Shown here piece by piece: positions 35,700 through 44,238 of a stretch of 64,000 bases of DNA. The stretch's first letter is position 1, and each line of letters opens with the position of its first letter. Where the stretch lies: assembly GCF_030814695.1 (NCBI RefSeq), contig NZ_JAUSVL010000001.1, positions 2,764,227 through 2,828,226 of the forward strand, written 5' to 3'. The notes beneath the pieces were generated by a model. That model was not told the DNA's origin. It searched no databases and saw only the letters and a program-made list of their open reading frames with translations. Position numbers and translations under genes: made by a program. The DNA is from Oligosphaera ethanolica. Its GTDB lineage: Bacteria; Verrucomicrobiota; Lentisphaeria; Oligosphaerales; Oligosphaeraceae.

Positions 35700-35790
35700 A
35701 CGGGTTTGGCGGCGAGTGGTTCGCGGGTGGTGTGGGCTTGGTGGCGAAAGGTTCGCGGGTGGTGTGGGTTTGGTGGTGAATGATATGCAT
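35700..35790. repeat. 32-bp direct repeats between attenuator and trpE
   Basis: About two and a half copies of a G/T-rich 32-base unit (TCGCGGGTGGTGTGGG at 35721 and 35753, preceded each time by TTGGYGGCGA). They contain no gene and leave the ribosome site AAAGGAG of trpE intact. Role unknown; a G-rich transcript segment could affect pausing. Confidence 0.7.
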
Positions 35791-35835
35791 GTGGGATGAT
35801 TTTTGACAGAATGCCGAGTAAAGGAGTGGTGCGAT

Positions 35836-37329
35836 ATGTTGAAGCCGTCATATAAAGAATTTGAGGCATTGGCGAAGGGGCACGACATGGTGCCGGTGTA
35901 CAGCGAGTGCCTGGCGGATTTGGAGACGCCGGTGTCGGTGCTGAGTCGGTTTGTGGGTGACGAACAGGTGCTGTTGCTGGAGAGCGTGGAGGGCGGTGAG
36001 CGGTTTGGGCGCTATTCCTTTATCGGGGTGAATCCGCACGGGGTGTTTACGGTTGCGGGTGGGAAGGCCAGCTACGAGGAGAATGGCGTGCGGCGGGAGC
36101 TGGCGCATGAGGGCAATGCGTTGAACGCGTTGCGGCAGGTGGTCGGCGGGCGGCGGGTGGCGCCGACGCCGGGGCTGCCGCCGCTGTTTGGCGGCGCGCT
36201 GGGCTATATCGGCTACGAAGCGGTGAATCTGTTTGAAGAGCTGCCGCCGCCGAAGAGCGCGCCGGGGACGCCGGACAGCGTATTCATGGTCACGGACGAA
36301 ATGATTGTTTTTGACAATGTCATGCATACGATCAAGGTGATGATCTGCGTGCGGACGGAAGACTACGCGACCCTGCGCGATGCCTATGACGACGCGGCGG
36401 TACGCGCGGAAGTGCTGATGAAGCGCATCGAGGTGCCGTGTCGCGTGCGGCGCGAAGCGCCTCTGGCCGGGACGCTGCCGCGTTTGGAGAGCAATATGCG
36501 GCGGGAGGACTTCTGCGCGATGGTCGATAAGGCGCGGGAGTACATTCGGCAGGGCGAGGTCATTCAGGTGGTGTTGTCGCAGCGTTTTTCGGCGCCGGCG
36601 GTGTCGTCGCCGCTGCAGATATATCGGGCGTTGCGGCTGATCAATCCGTCGCCATATACCTTTTTTCTGAAGTTGGGTGGGCTGGTGCTGGCGGGGTCGT
36701 CGCCGGAGACGATGGTGAAGCTGGAGCATGGGCGGTCGTCGTTGCGGCCGATCGCAGGGACGCGGCGACGCGGCAAGACGCAGGCCGAGGACAGCGCCAT
36801 GGCCGACGAGCTGCTCAGCGATGAGAAGGAGCGCGCAGAACACTTGATGCTCGTGGATCTGGGTCGCAATGACCTCGGGCGGACGGCAGTGCCAAACAGC
36901 GTGCAGGTGAAGACGTTCATGAGCGTGGAGAGGTACTCGCATGTCATGCATCTGGTGAGCGATGTCGATGCGATGATTGATCCGAAGGCCGATGCGCTGG
37001 ATCTGATCAGGACGACTTTTCCGGCCGGGACGCTCTCGGGGGCGCCGAAGATACGGGCGATGGAGCTGATCAATGAGCTCGAGCCGGGGCCGCGCGGGGT
37101 GTACGGCGGCGGCGTGGGATACCTGAGCTACAACGGCAATATGGACCTGGCGATTACGATCCGAACGATCGAAATGCGGGATAATATGATATACATACAG
37201 GTCGGTGCGGGCATCGTGTATGACTCGGTGCCCGAAAATGAATATGAGGAGACCATCAATAAAGCAAAGGGATTGTTCAAAGCTGTTAATCTCGCTGCGA
37301 AGGGTTTTGCATTGGGCGACGAGGGGTAG
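35836..37329 (+). CDS. trpE: Anthranilate synthase component I
   Basis: A 497-residue chorismate-binding enzyme making anthranilate from chorismate with ammonia from TrpG. Seen: the N-terminal feedback-site motif LLESVEGGERFGRYSF, then IQVVLSQRFSAP, SPYTFFLKLGGLVLAGSSPE, RPIAGTRRRGKT, DEKERAEHLMLVDLGRNDLGR, TFPAGTLSGAPKIRAMELI and IQVGAGIVYDSVPENEYEET. The LLES motif suggests inhibition by tryptophan. It contains no tryptophan residue. Start at ATG 35836 follows AAAGGAG; a frame from 35803 is less likely. It is the first structural gene of the trp operon and lies behind the attenuator. Confidence 0.97.
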   Translation: MLKPSYKEFEALAKGHDMVPVYSECLADLETPVSVLSRFVGDEQVLLLESVEGGERFGRYSFIGVNPHGVFTVAGGKASYEENGVRRELAHEGNALNALRQVVGGRRVAPTPGLPPLFGGALGYIGYEAVNLFEELPPPKSAPGTPDSVFMVTDEMIVFDNVMHTIKVMICVRTEDYATLRDAYDDAAVRAEVLMKRIEVPCRVRREAPLAGTLPRLESNMRREDFCAMVDKAREYIRQGEVIQVVLSQRFSAPAVSSPLQIYRALRLINPSPYTFFLKLGGLVLAGSSPETMVKLEHGRSSLRPIAGTRRRGKTQAEDSAMADELLSDEKERAEHLMLVDLGRNDLGRTAVPNSVQVKTFMSVERYSHVMHLVSDVDAMIDPKADALDLIRTTFPAGTLSGAPKIRAMELINELEPGPRGVYGGGVGYLSYNGNMDLAITIRTIEMRDNMIYIQVGAGIVYDSVPENEYEETINKAKGLFKAVNLAAKGFALGDEG

Positions 37330-37759
37330 AGAAGGGGGAAGATGTGGGGGAGGGGAAGGGCCATTGGCCCTTCCCCTCCCCCACGCCCCCTCTCTATCCC
37401 ATCTCGGGCGGCGTGTCTCGCATCGCCGCTGCGCGGCGACGCCGAGCCACGTCGCCGGGTGGGGAAGGAAGACTTTTTGGCCTCACGCGAAGGCGCGAAG
37501 GCGCGAAGAAGGCAAGAAGCTCGGGGCTGCGCCCCGAGCTTGGGTAGGAAGGCAGGTTTTGGTCTCACGCGAAGGCGCGAAGGCGCGAAGAAGACAAGAA
37601 GCTCGGGGCTGCGCCCCGAGCTTGGGTAGGAAGGCAGGTTTTACGCAGTGTGATTGGACTGATCGGACTGATCGGACGGATCGTCGACATGATCGGTCCG
37701 ATCGGTCCGATCAGTCCGATGAAAGAGAAGAGCAGTTTGAGAAGCAAGTGAGGTGTGAG
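37330..37759. repeat. Composite repeat modules inserted between trpE and trpG
   Basis: In order: a G-rich/C-rich inverted repeat (about 37345-37383), a CATCGCCGCTGCGCGGCGAC palindrome, two tandem 80-bp units each with GGCGCGAA run and 11-bp hairpin (37517-37541 and 37599-37623), and GATCGGACG words facing their complements at 37660-37722. The spacing of 430 bases is unusual for trpE-trpG. A GTGAGGTGTGAG stretch serves as ribosome site for trpG. Confidence 0.82.
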
Positions 37760-38353
37760 ATGATCTTGGTCATTGATAATTACGATTCATTTACGTACAA
37801 TCTTGTACACTTGTTGTATTCATTGCATGCCGATGTGGTGGTGCGGCGCAATCGCGAGATCACGGTTGCGGAGGCGCTGGGCATGCGTGCGGACGGGCTG
37901 TTGTTTTCGCCGGGGCCGGGACGGCCGGATGGCGCGGGCATCATGGAAGAGCTGATCCGGGCGGCCGCAGTGGAGGCCATGCCCATGCTCGGAGTGTGTC
38001 TGGGGCACCAGGCGATTGGCGAAGTGTTCGGTGCGGAGGTCGTGTCGGCGGCGCGGATCATGCACGGCAAGGTATCGCGGATCAGCCACAATGGCGAAGG
38101 GCTGTTTGCGGGTCTGAAAAACGACTTCAAGGCTGTGCGCTATCATTCATTAGCGTTGCAAGAATCGACCTTGCCGGCAGATCTGGAGGTGACGGCGCGC
38201 GCGGACGACGGTGAAATCATGGGATTGCGGCATCGGACGCTGCCGATACATGGCATTCAGTACCACCCCGAGTCCATCATGACCACCAATGGCAAACAGC
38301 AGCTGGCGAACTTTTTGAAGATCGTCGAAACTCACAAACGGAAAGGAGCGTGA
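37760..38353 (+). CDS. trpG: Anthranilate synthase component II, glutamine amidotransferase
   Basis: A 197-residue class I glutamine amidotransferase that supplies ammonia to TrpE. Seen: MILVIDNYDSFTYNLVHLL, LLFSPGPGRPDGAG, the nucleophile in MLGVCLGHQAIGEVFG, VRYHSLAL, and the His-Glu pair in IHGIQYHPESIMTT. Separate trpG, not fused to trpD. The start ATG 37760 comes directly after the repeat block; the frame extending to 37205 translates repeats and the end of trpE in another phase. trpD begins just after its stop. Confidence 0.97.
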   Translation: MILVIDNYDSFTYNLVHLLYSLHADVVVRRNREITVAEALGMRADGLLFSPGPGRPDGAGIMEELIRAAAVEAMPMLGVCLGHQAIGEVFGAEVVSAARIMHGKVSRISHNGEGLFAGLKNDFKAVRYHSLALQESTLPADLEVTARADDGEIMGLRHRTLPIHGIQYHPESIMTTNGKQQLANFLKIVETHKRKGA

Positions 38354-38355
38354 TC

Positions 38356-39387
38356 ATGCTGAGGGATTACTTGCAGAAAGTCATGGCCCGCCAGGACCTC
38401 AGCGCGATGGAAATGGACGCGCTGCTGGAACAGCTCACGGGCAGCGACGTGTCCTTTGCCCAGGCCGGGGCCATCCTTGCCGCGTTGCAGATGAAAGGCG
38501 AGAGTGTGAGTGAGCTGGTCGGCGGGGCGGAAATGCTGCGGCGGCACGCGACCTTCATTGACTGCGGCGGCCGGGAGGTCGTGGACGTTGTCGGCACCGG
38601 CGGCGATGGCGGCGTCAGCTTCAACATCTCGACCACGTCGGCGATTGTTGCCGCGGGGGCGGGGGTGGTGATTGCCAAGCATGGTAATCGCGCGGTGTCG
38701 GGTAAATGCGGAGCAGCGGATGTGTTGGCGGAGCTGGGATTTGACCTGGCGGTGTCGCCGGCGGCGATGGAGACGTGCATTTGCACGCATGGCATTGGCT
38801 TTATGTTTGCGCAGAAGATGCATCCGCATTTGGGTAAAGTGGCGCCGTTGCGGCGGGAATTGGGCATCAGGACCATCTTCAACATGCTCGGGCCCCTGTG
38901 CAACCCGGCGGGGGCGACGCGGATGGTCGTGGGCGTTTACGCGGCGCGGCTGACCGAGCTGTACGCGAATGCGTTGCAGGCGTTGGGCGTCAAACACGCG
39001 ATGGTCGTGCATGGCAATGACGGGTTGGACGAGATCAGCTGCTGCGACACAACGCGGGTGACCGAGCTCAAAGACGGTCGCGTGCGCAGCTACGAGATAT
39101 ATCCCGAGATGCTCTTGGGCGAGTCGTACGACATGGCCGATATCGCCGGTGGCGATGCCGGGCGGAACGCCGCGATACTGCGGAGCGTGGTCGGCGGCGA
39201 GGACCACGGTGCGCCGCGCGCGGTGGTGCTGTTGAATGCGGCGGCGGCCTGTTATGTGGCCGGGCGGGCCAAGGACCTGGCCGAGGGCATCAAAATGGCC
39301 ACGGAGTCGATCGACAGCGGTGCGGCCATGGCGAAAATGGAGACGTTGTTGGCGGAAAGCCAAGAAGTGGCCGAAAAATATAGCTGA
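38356..39387 (+). CDS. trpD: Anthranilate phosphoribosyltransferase
   Basis: A 343-residue enzyme transferring phosphoribose from PRPP to anthranilate. Seen: GTGGDGGVSFNISTTSAIV (PRPP site), IAKHGNRAVSGKCGAADVLAELG, MHPHLGKVAPLRRELGIRTI, FNMLGPLCNPAG, and VVHGNDGLDEIS. Start chosen at ATG 38356, seven bases after AAAGGAG; a GTG at 38350 is also open and would overlap trpG. The two genes are almost contiguous, indicating translational coupling. Confidence 0.97.
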   Translation: MLRDYLQKVMARQDLSAMEMDALLEQLTGSDVSFAQAGAILAALQMKGESVSELVGGAEMLRRHATFIDCGGREVVDVVGTGGDGGVSFNISTTSAIVAAGAGVVIAKHGNRAVSGKCGAADVLAELGFDLAVSPAAMETCICTHGIGFMFAQKMHPHLGKVAPLRRELGIRTIFNMLGPLCNPAGATRMVVGVYAARLTELYANALQALGVKHAMVVHGNDGLDEISCCDTTRVTELKDGRVRSYEIYPEMLLGESYDMADIAGGDAGRNAAILRSVVGGEDHGAPRAVVLLNAAAACYVAGRAKDLAEGIKMATESIDSGAAMAKMETLLAESQEVAEKYS

Positions 39388-39586
39388 GTTTTGCGAGGGG
39401 GAGGAAAGGGCCATTGGCCCTTTCCTCCCCCTCGCGCTCCCCCACCTATCCCTTTTCGGCTCATCGGCTGGCGGCAATCGCTTCGCGTTTGCCGCCAGCC
39501 GATGAGCGGCATGACAGGGCGGAAACAAAAGCAGAAGCAGGCAAGAGTCCTTGCCGAAACTACGAAAAAACAGGAGGGCACAGGAC
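39388..39586. repeat. Inverted repeats between trpD and trpC
   Basis: A G-rich/C-rich inverted repeat (about 39397-39434) is followed by a perfect 19-bp palindrome (arms 39459-39477 and 39489-39507, 11-base loop TCGCTTCGCGT). There is no T-tract, so it need not terminate transcription. CAGGAGG near 39571 precedes trpC. Confidence 0.82.
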
Positions 39587-40369
39587 ATGACTATTCTAGA
39601 TCAAATTGTGCATGATTTGTTGCCGGATTTGACAGCGAGTAAGGAGCGCCTGCCCTTGAGCGAGCTGGAGATCATGGTGCAGGATATGCCGCCGGCGCGT
39701 GATTTTGCGGCGGCGTTTCGGACGCCGGGGCTGCATGTGATTGCGGAGTTGAAGAAGGCGTCGCCGTCGAAGGGCGTGATCCGGCCGCGTTTCAACTACC
39801 TTGAGTGCGCGCGTGATTTGGCGGCGGCGGGCGCGGCGGCGTTGTCGGTGGTGACGGAAGAGAAGCATTTTCAGGGTAGCTTGCAGATGCTGAGCGAAGT
39901 TGCCGAGTGCGTAGAGATACCGTTGTTGCGCAAGGATTTCATTATTGATCCGTATCAGATTTGTGAAGCGCGGCTGCATGGGGCGTCGGCGGTGCTGTTG
40001 ATAGCGGCGTTGTTGCCGACTGGCGAGTTGGCGCGCTTGAGTGACTACGCGCAGAGTCTGGGGATGACCGTGTTGGGCGAGGCGCATAACGAGGACGAGC
40101 TGATGACGTTATTGGGTTGTGACATGCCGCTGATTGGCATCAACGCGCGGGATTTGCATACCTTCGGCATACACATCGGCAATGCCAGTAAGCTGCTTGG
40201 CGAGGTGCCGGCGGACCGCATTGCCATTGCCGAAAGCGCGATGAACAGCCACGACGACCTCATGCATGCCATGCGTGCCGGTGCGCGGGGATTTCTGGTG
40301 GGCGAGGCGCTCATGCGTGCGGAGTACCCCGGCGACAAGCTCAAGGAGATGCTATGCGGCCACGCGTGA
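39587..40369 (+). CDS. trpC: Indole-3-glycerol phosphate synthase
   Basis: A 260-residue TIM-barrel enzyme closing the indole ring from carboxyphenylamino-deoxyribulose phosphate. Seen: VIAELKKASPSKGVIRPRFN with the catalytic lysine, LSVVTEEKHFQGSLQML, PLLRKDFIIDPYQICEARLHGA, GINARDLHTFGI, IAIAESAMNSHDDL and GFLVGEALMRAEYPG. Start at ATG 39587; ATG 39551 in the same frame precedes the ribosome site. The gene overlaps trpF by 16 bases and the two products are separate proteins, unlike the fused E. coli enzyme. Confidence 0.97.
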   Translation: MTILDQIVHDLLPDLTASKERLPLSELEIMVQDMPPARDFAAAFRTPGLHVIAELKKASPSKGVIRPRFNYLECARDLAAAGAAALSVVTEEKHFQGSLQMLSEVAECVEIPLLRKDFIIDPYQICEARLHGASAVLLIAALLPTGELARLSDYAQSLGMTVLGEAHNEDELMTLLGCDMPLIGINARDLHTFGIHIGNASKLLGEVPADRIAIAESAMNSHDDLMHAMRAGARGFLVGEALMRAEYPGDKLKEMLCGHA

Positions 40370-40974
40370 AATTATGCGGCATGACGCGGGTGGAAGACGT
40401 TTGCGCGGCGGTGGCGGCTGGCGCGGACTATGTGGGTTTTGTGCTGGTGGAGTCGTCGCGTCGGCGGGTGATGCCGTCGGCGCTGGGCGAGCTCGTGACA
40501 GCGGCCGCGCCAGCTCGGGCGGTGTGTGTGATAGCGGACGAGCCGCTGGCGGTGGCGCGGGGTTTGGCGGCGGCGCATCCGTCGGTGATTCTGCAGCTGC
40601 ACGGCCGGGAGAGCGCCGAGTACGCGCGGGCGCTGGCGGGCGATGGTGTGGACGTATGGAAGGCCGTGGCATTGAGTGACGACGACGACCTGTCGCGCTG
40701 CGCGGATTTTCCGGCGGTGCGGCTGGTGGTCGACGCCGCGCAGGGCGGGTCGGGGCGGCTGTGCGACTGGCGACTGGCGGCGGCGCTGGCGTTACGGCGG
40801 CCGGTGTTGCTGGCGGGCGGCATTGGCCCGGGCAATGCGGTGGCGGCTTGGCGGGCGACTGGCGCGTGGGGTCTGGACATCGCCAGCGGCGTGGAGGACG
40901 CGCCGGGCATCAAATCAGTACAGAAGATCAATGAACTCATGGCCGCGTTGCGGTCGTTGGACAAGGAGCAGTAA
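40354..40974 (+). CDS. trpF: Phosphoribosylanthranilate isomerase
   Basis: A 206-residue TIM-barrel isomerase of the step before TrpC. Seen: VKLCGMTRVEDVCAAVAAGADYVGFV with the catalytic cysteine, ILQLHGRESAEYARAL, a conserved aspartate in VRLVVDAAQGG, and VLLAGGIGPGNAVAAW with AWGLDIASGVEDAPGIKSVQKI. Its ATG lies inside the end of trpC and trpB starts four bases after its stop, so all three are coupled. Composition is very GC-rich. Confidence 0.96.
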   Translation: MRPRVKLCGMTRVEDVCAAVAAGADYVGFVLVESSRRRVMPSALGELVTAAAPARAVCVIADEPLAVARGLAAAHPSVILQLHGRESAEYARALAGDGVDVWKAVALSDDDDLSRCADFPAVRLVVDAAQGGSGRLCDWRLAAALALRRPVLLAGGIGPGNAVAAWRATGAWGLDIASGVEDAPGIKSVQKINELMAALRSLDKEQ

Positions 40975-40977
40975 ACG

Positions 40978-42162
40978 ATGAACACCCATTATGGCATATA
41001 CGGCGGCCAGTACGTTGCCGAGACGCTGATGCCCATTTTGCATGAACTGGAAAAAGAGTACCTGGTTGCGCGGGAGGACCCGGCGTTTCAGGAGGAATTT
41101 CGGTCGTTGTTGAAGAACTACGTCGGCCGCGAGTCGGCCTTTTATTATGCGCGGCGGTTGAGCGAGCATCTTGGCGGTGCGCGGATTTATCTGAAGCGCG
41201 AGGACTTGAATCACACGGGGGCGCACAAGATCAACAATACGGTCGGGCAGGCATTGCTAGCGAAGCGCATGGGCAAGACGCGGCTGATAGCCGAGACGGG
41301 CGCCGGCATGCACGGCGTGGCGACGGCGACGGTCGCGGCGTTGTTTGGCTTCGAATGCGAGGTCTTCATGGGCACGACGGACATCGACCGGCAGGCGGTC
41401 AATGTGGAGCGTATGGAGACGCTGGGGGCGACGGTGCGGCCGGTTAGCGAGGGTTCGGCGACCCTCAAGGACGCCATGAACGAGGCGCTGCGGGATTGGA
41501 CGGCGCGGTCGGCGGACACCTTTTACGTCATCGGGACCGTGGCTGGTCCGCATCCCTATCCGCTGCTGGTCAAGGACTTCCAGTCGGTTATTGGCGAAGA
41601 GGCGCGGCGGCAGTGCCTGGGACAGACCGGGCGGTTGCCGGACGAGGTCGTGGCTTGTGTGGGCGGGGGCAGCAACGCCATGGGCATTTTCGCGGGTTTT
41701 TTGGCGGACCACGGCGTGGGGCTGACCGGCGTGGAGGCCGGCGGCGAGGGCATCGCCAGCGGTAAGCACGCCGCGAGCATTTGCGGCGGGCGCGTGGGGG
41801 TACTCCACGGCAGCAAGACCTACCTGCTGCAGGACGACGACGGACAGATACTGGAGACGCATTCGGTGTCGGCGGGTCTGGACTATCCCGGCGTGGGGCC
41901 GGAGCACTGCTTTTTGGCGGACAGTCGGCGCGCGCGCTATGTGACTGTTGATGACACCGAGGCCATTGATGCCTTTGCCATGCTGGCGCGTTTTGAGGGG
42001 ATTATTCCCGCGCTGGAGAGCTCGCACGCGCTGGCCTACGCCATTCGCACGGCGCCGGCGCAGAGCCGGGACAGGATCATCGTCGTGAATCTATCCGGGC
42101 GCGGTGACAAGGACATGGATAATATCCGGCGCTTCCGCGCCCAGCAGGCCGAAAAGGGATAA
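40978..42162 (+). CDS. trpB: Tryptophan synthase beta chain
   Basis: A 394-residue PLP enzyme condensing indole and serine to tryptophan. Seen: [40 protein letters not shown] with the PLP lysine, [55 protein letters not shown] for the phosphate, [15 protein letters not shown], and [12 protein letters not shown]. The typical TrpB1 features and length are present. It follows trpF and precedes trpA by 60 bases. Confidence 0.98.
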   Translation: MNTHYGIYGGQYVAETLMPILHELEKEYLVAREDPAFQEEFRSLLKNYVGRESAFYYARRLSEHLGGARIYLKREDLNHTGAHKINNTVGQALLAKRMGKTRLIAETGAGMHGVATATVAALFGFECEVFMGTTDIDRQAVNVERMETLGATVRPVSEGSATLKDAMNEALRDWTARSADTFYVIGTVAGPHPYPLLVKDFQSVIGEEARRQCLGQTGRLPDEVVACVGGGSNAMGIFAGFLADHGVGLTGVEAGGEGIASGKHAASICGGRVGVLHGSKTYLLQDDDGQILETHSVSAGLDYPGVGPEHCFLADSRRARYVTVDDTEAIDAFAMLARFEGIIPALESSHALAYAIRTAPAQSRDRIIVVNLSGRGDKDMDNIRRFRAQQAEKG

Positions 42163-42222
42163 TGACGGGCGGCGGTGTGAGCGCAGTACGAATTTGACGA
42201 TCGACAGATAAGGACGGGCAAT

Positions 42223-43029
42223 ATGGACAAAATACAGAAGATTTTTGCATCATGCGCAGGGGCGGACCGCGCGGCGCTGGTGATATTTTGCAGCTGTGGC
42301 TATCCGGACATGGCCAGCAGCGAGCAGATCATTGACGACGCGATAGCGGCTGGCGCGGATATCATTGAACTGGGCGTGCCATTTTCGGACCCGATGGCCG
42401 ACGGTGCGGCCATCCGGCAGGCGTCGGAGGTGGCGCTGCATAATGGTGCGACGCTGAAGCGAATACTGGCTATGGCCGAACGGCTCTGCAAGAAGCATCC
42501 CGACACGGGGTTTATACTCTTCAGTTACATGAATGTCATGCTCAATTACGGGCTGGAGGCGTTGTGCGGCGAGTTGCGGCGGATTGGCGTCGATGGCATT
42601 TTGGCGGTGGACTTGCCCTACGAGGAGAAGGCGGAGTTGGCCGGGCCATGTCGGGCGGGGGGGCTGCATCTCATACCGCTGGTGTCGCCGGCGACGTCGC
42701 TGGAGCGCGCGGCGATGATCATGGGCGAGGCGACGGGCTTTGTCTACAGCGTGAATGTCTGCGGCATTACGGGCATTCGCGAGCAGTTGCCGCCGGAAGT
42801 GGCGGGGCGGTTGGCGGCGCTCAAAGAGCGGTCGCCAGTGCCGGTGGCGGCGGGCTTTGGTATTGCCGATAGTGCGTCAGCGAAGGCGATTGCGCGGGTC
42901 GCGGACGGCGTCGTGGTCGGTTCGGCGGTAATCAGCAAGCTGTTGGTGCCTGGCGACCTGGTGGAGCGCCGGCAGTCGGCTGCTGCGCTGGTGGGCAGTT
43001 TGGCGGGGAGTCTATCGCGTCATGCATGA
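42223..43029 (+). CDS. trpA: Tryptophan synthase alpha chain
   Basis: A 268-residue TIM-barrel enzyme releasing indole from indole-3-glycerol phosphate for TrpB. Seen: DIIELGVPFSDPMADGAAIR with the catalytic aspartate region, SYMNVMLNYGLEAL, VDGILAVDLPYEEKAEL, YSVNVCGITGIREQLP, VAAGFGIADSASAKAI and ADGVVVGSAVISKL. The glutamate in IIELG is the acid/base. Its end overlaps the DAHP synthase start by eight bases. Confidence 0.97.
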   Translation: MDKIQKIFASCAGADRAALVIFCSCGYPDMASSEQIIDDAIAAGADIIELGVPFSDPMADGAAIRQASEVALHNGATLKRILAMAERLCKKHPDTGFILFSYMNVMLNYGLEALCGELRRIGVDGILAVDLPYEEKAELAGPCRAGGLHLIPLVSPATSLERAAMIMGEATGFVYSVNVCGITGIREQLPPEVAGRLAALKERSPVPVAAGFGIADSASAKAIARVADGVVVGSAVISKLLVPGDLVERRQSAAALVGSLAGSLSRHA

Positions 43030-44041
43030 CGATGTGAACATTGCGTCTTGCGAGTTGCTGAGTTCGCCGGAGACCGTGCGGCAGGAATTGCCAGTGAGTG
43101 CGGTGTTGCGGCAGCAGATACAGCAGTGGCGTCGCGAGGTGGTGGACATTATCACGGGCCGCGACCGGCGCCTGCTGGTGATTGTCGGGCCATGTTCAGT
43201 GCATAATCTGGCTGGGGCCTTGGAGTACGCTCGGCGCCTGCGGGATTTGCGCGCGCGTGTGGCCGACCGCTATTATCTGGTGATGCGCGCGTATTTTGAA
43301 AAGCCGCGCACGACGTTGGGGTGGAAGGGGCTGATCTACGATCCGGATCTCAATGGCGACTATAATCTCGAAAAGGGCATCGCTACTGCGCGGCAGTTGC
43401 TGCTGGATCTGGCGGCGATGGGGGTGCCGGCGGCATCGGAGGTGCTTGATCCGGTAATGTCGGTGTACTTGACGGACTTGCTCAGTTGGGCGGGTATCGG
43501 CGCGCGGACGACGGAGTCGCCGACGCATCGGCAGCTTGCCAGTGGTTTGCCAATGGCCGTGGGATTCAAAAATGGCACCGATGGCGGGCTGAAAGTCGCG
43601 TTGGACGCCTTGGCGACGGTGTCGTCGGCGCATAGTTTCATCGGCGTTATGCGCAATGGGCATACGGGGGTATTTCGGACGCGGGGCAATCCATACGGGC
43701 ATTTGGTCCTGCGCGGTGGCAGTGCCGGGCCGAATTACGACGCGAAGGGCGTCGCGCAGGCGCGGGCGATGCTCGCTGCCGCTGGGCTGCGGCAACGGCT
43801 GGTGGTCGATTGTAGCCACGGTAATTCCAATAAGGACTGGCAACGGCAGGCTGCGGTGTTCGCCGATGTGCTCGCACAAGTCCGCCGCGGCGAGGACGAA
43901 GGCGCTATCGCCGGCATGATGCTGGAGAGCTATCTCAAGGCCGGCCAGCAGCAGGTCATGCCCGGACAGGCCGTCGCGCCAGACATGTCGGTCACTGACG
44001 CGTGCATGTCGTGGGAAGACACCGCCGAACTTTTGCGATAA
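43022..44041 (+). CDS. 3-deoxy-7-phosphoheptulonate (DAHP) synthase, class I (AroFGH type)
   Basis: A 339-residue enzyme of the first shikimate-pathway step, joining phosphoenolpyruvate and erythrose 4-phosphate. Seen: LLVIVGPCSVHNLAGALEYA with the metal cysteine, MRAYFEKPRTTLGWKGLIYD, LSWAGIGARTTESPTHRQLA, VGFKNGTDGGLKVALDA, RGGSAGPNYD, and LVVDCSHGNSNKDWQRQ. It overlaps trpA and closes the operon, so flux into chorismate would be controlled with tryptophan synthesis; that makes a Trp-sensitive isoenzyme likely but not proven. A repeat array follows directly. Confidence 0.95.
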   Translation: MHDDVNIASCELLSSPETVRQELPVSAVLRQQIQQWRREVVDIITGRDRRLLVIVGPCSVHNLAGALEYARRLRDLRARVADRYYLVMRAYFEKPRTTLGWKGLIYDPDLNGDYNLEKGIATARQLLLDLAAMGVPAASEVLDPVMSVYLTDLLSWAGIGARTTESPTHRQLASGLPMAVGFKNGTDGGLKVALDALATVSSAHSFIGVMRNGHTGVFRTRGNPYGHLVLRGGSAGPNYDAKGVAQARAMLAAAGLRQRLVVDCSHGNSNKDWQRQAAVFADVLAQVRRGEDEGAIAGMMLESYLKAGQQQVMPGQAVAPDMSVTDACMSWEDTAELLR

Positions 44042-44238
44042 GCGGAAGAGTGGGGTGGTTTTGTGGGGGAGGGGAAGGGCCGCAGGCCCTTCCCCTCCCC
44101 CACGCCCCCTCTCTATCCCATCTCAGGCGGCGTGTCTTGGGGCGCCGCTGTCGCGTCGCCGCCAAGACACGCCGCCGGGTGGGGAGAATTTTTTGCCTCA
44201 CGCGAAGGCGCGAAGAAGAGGACGGAAGGATGTTTTTT

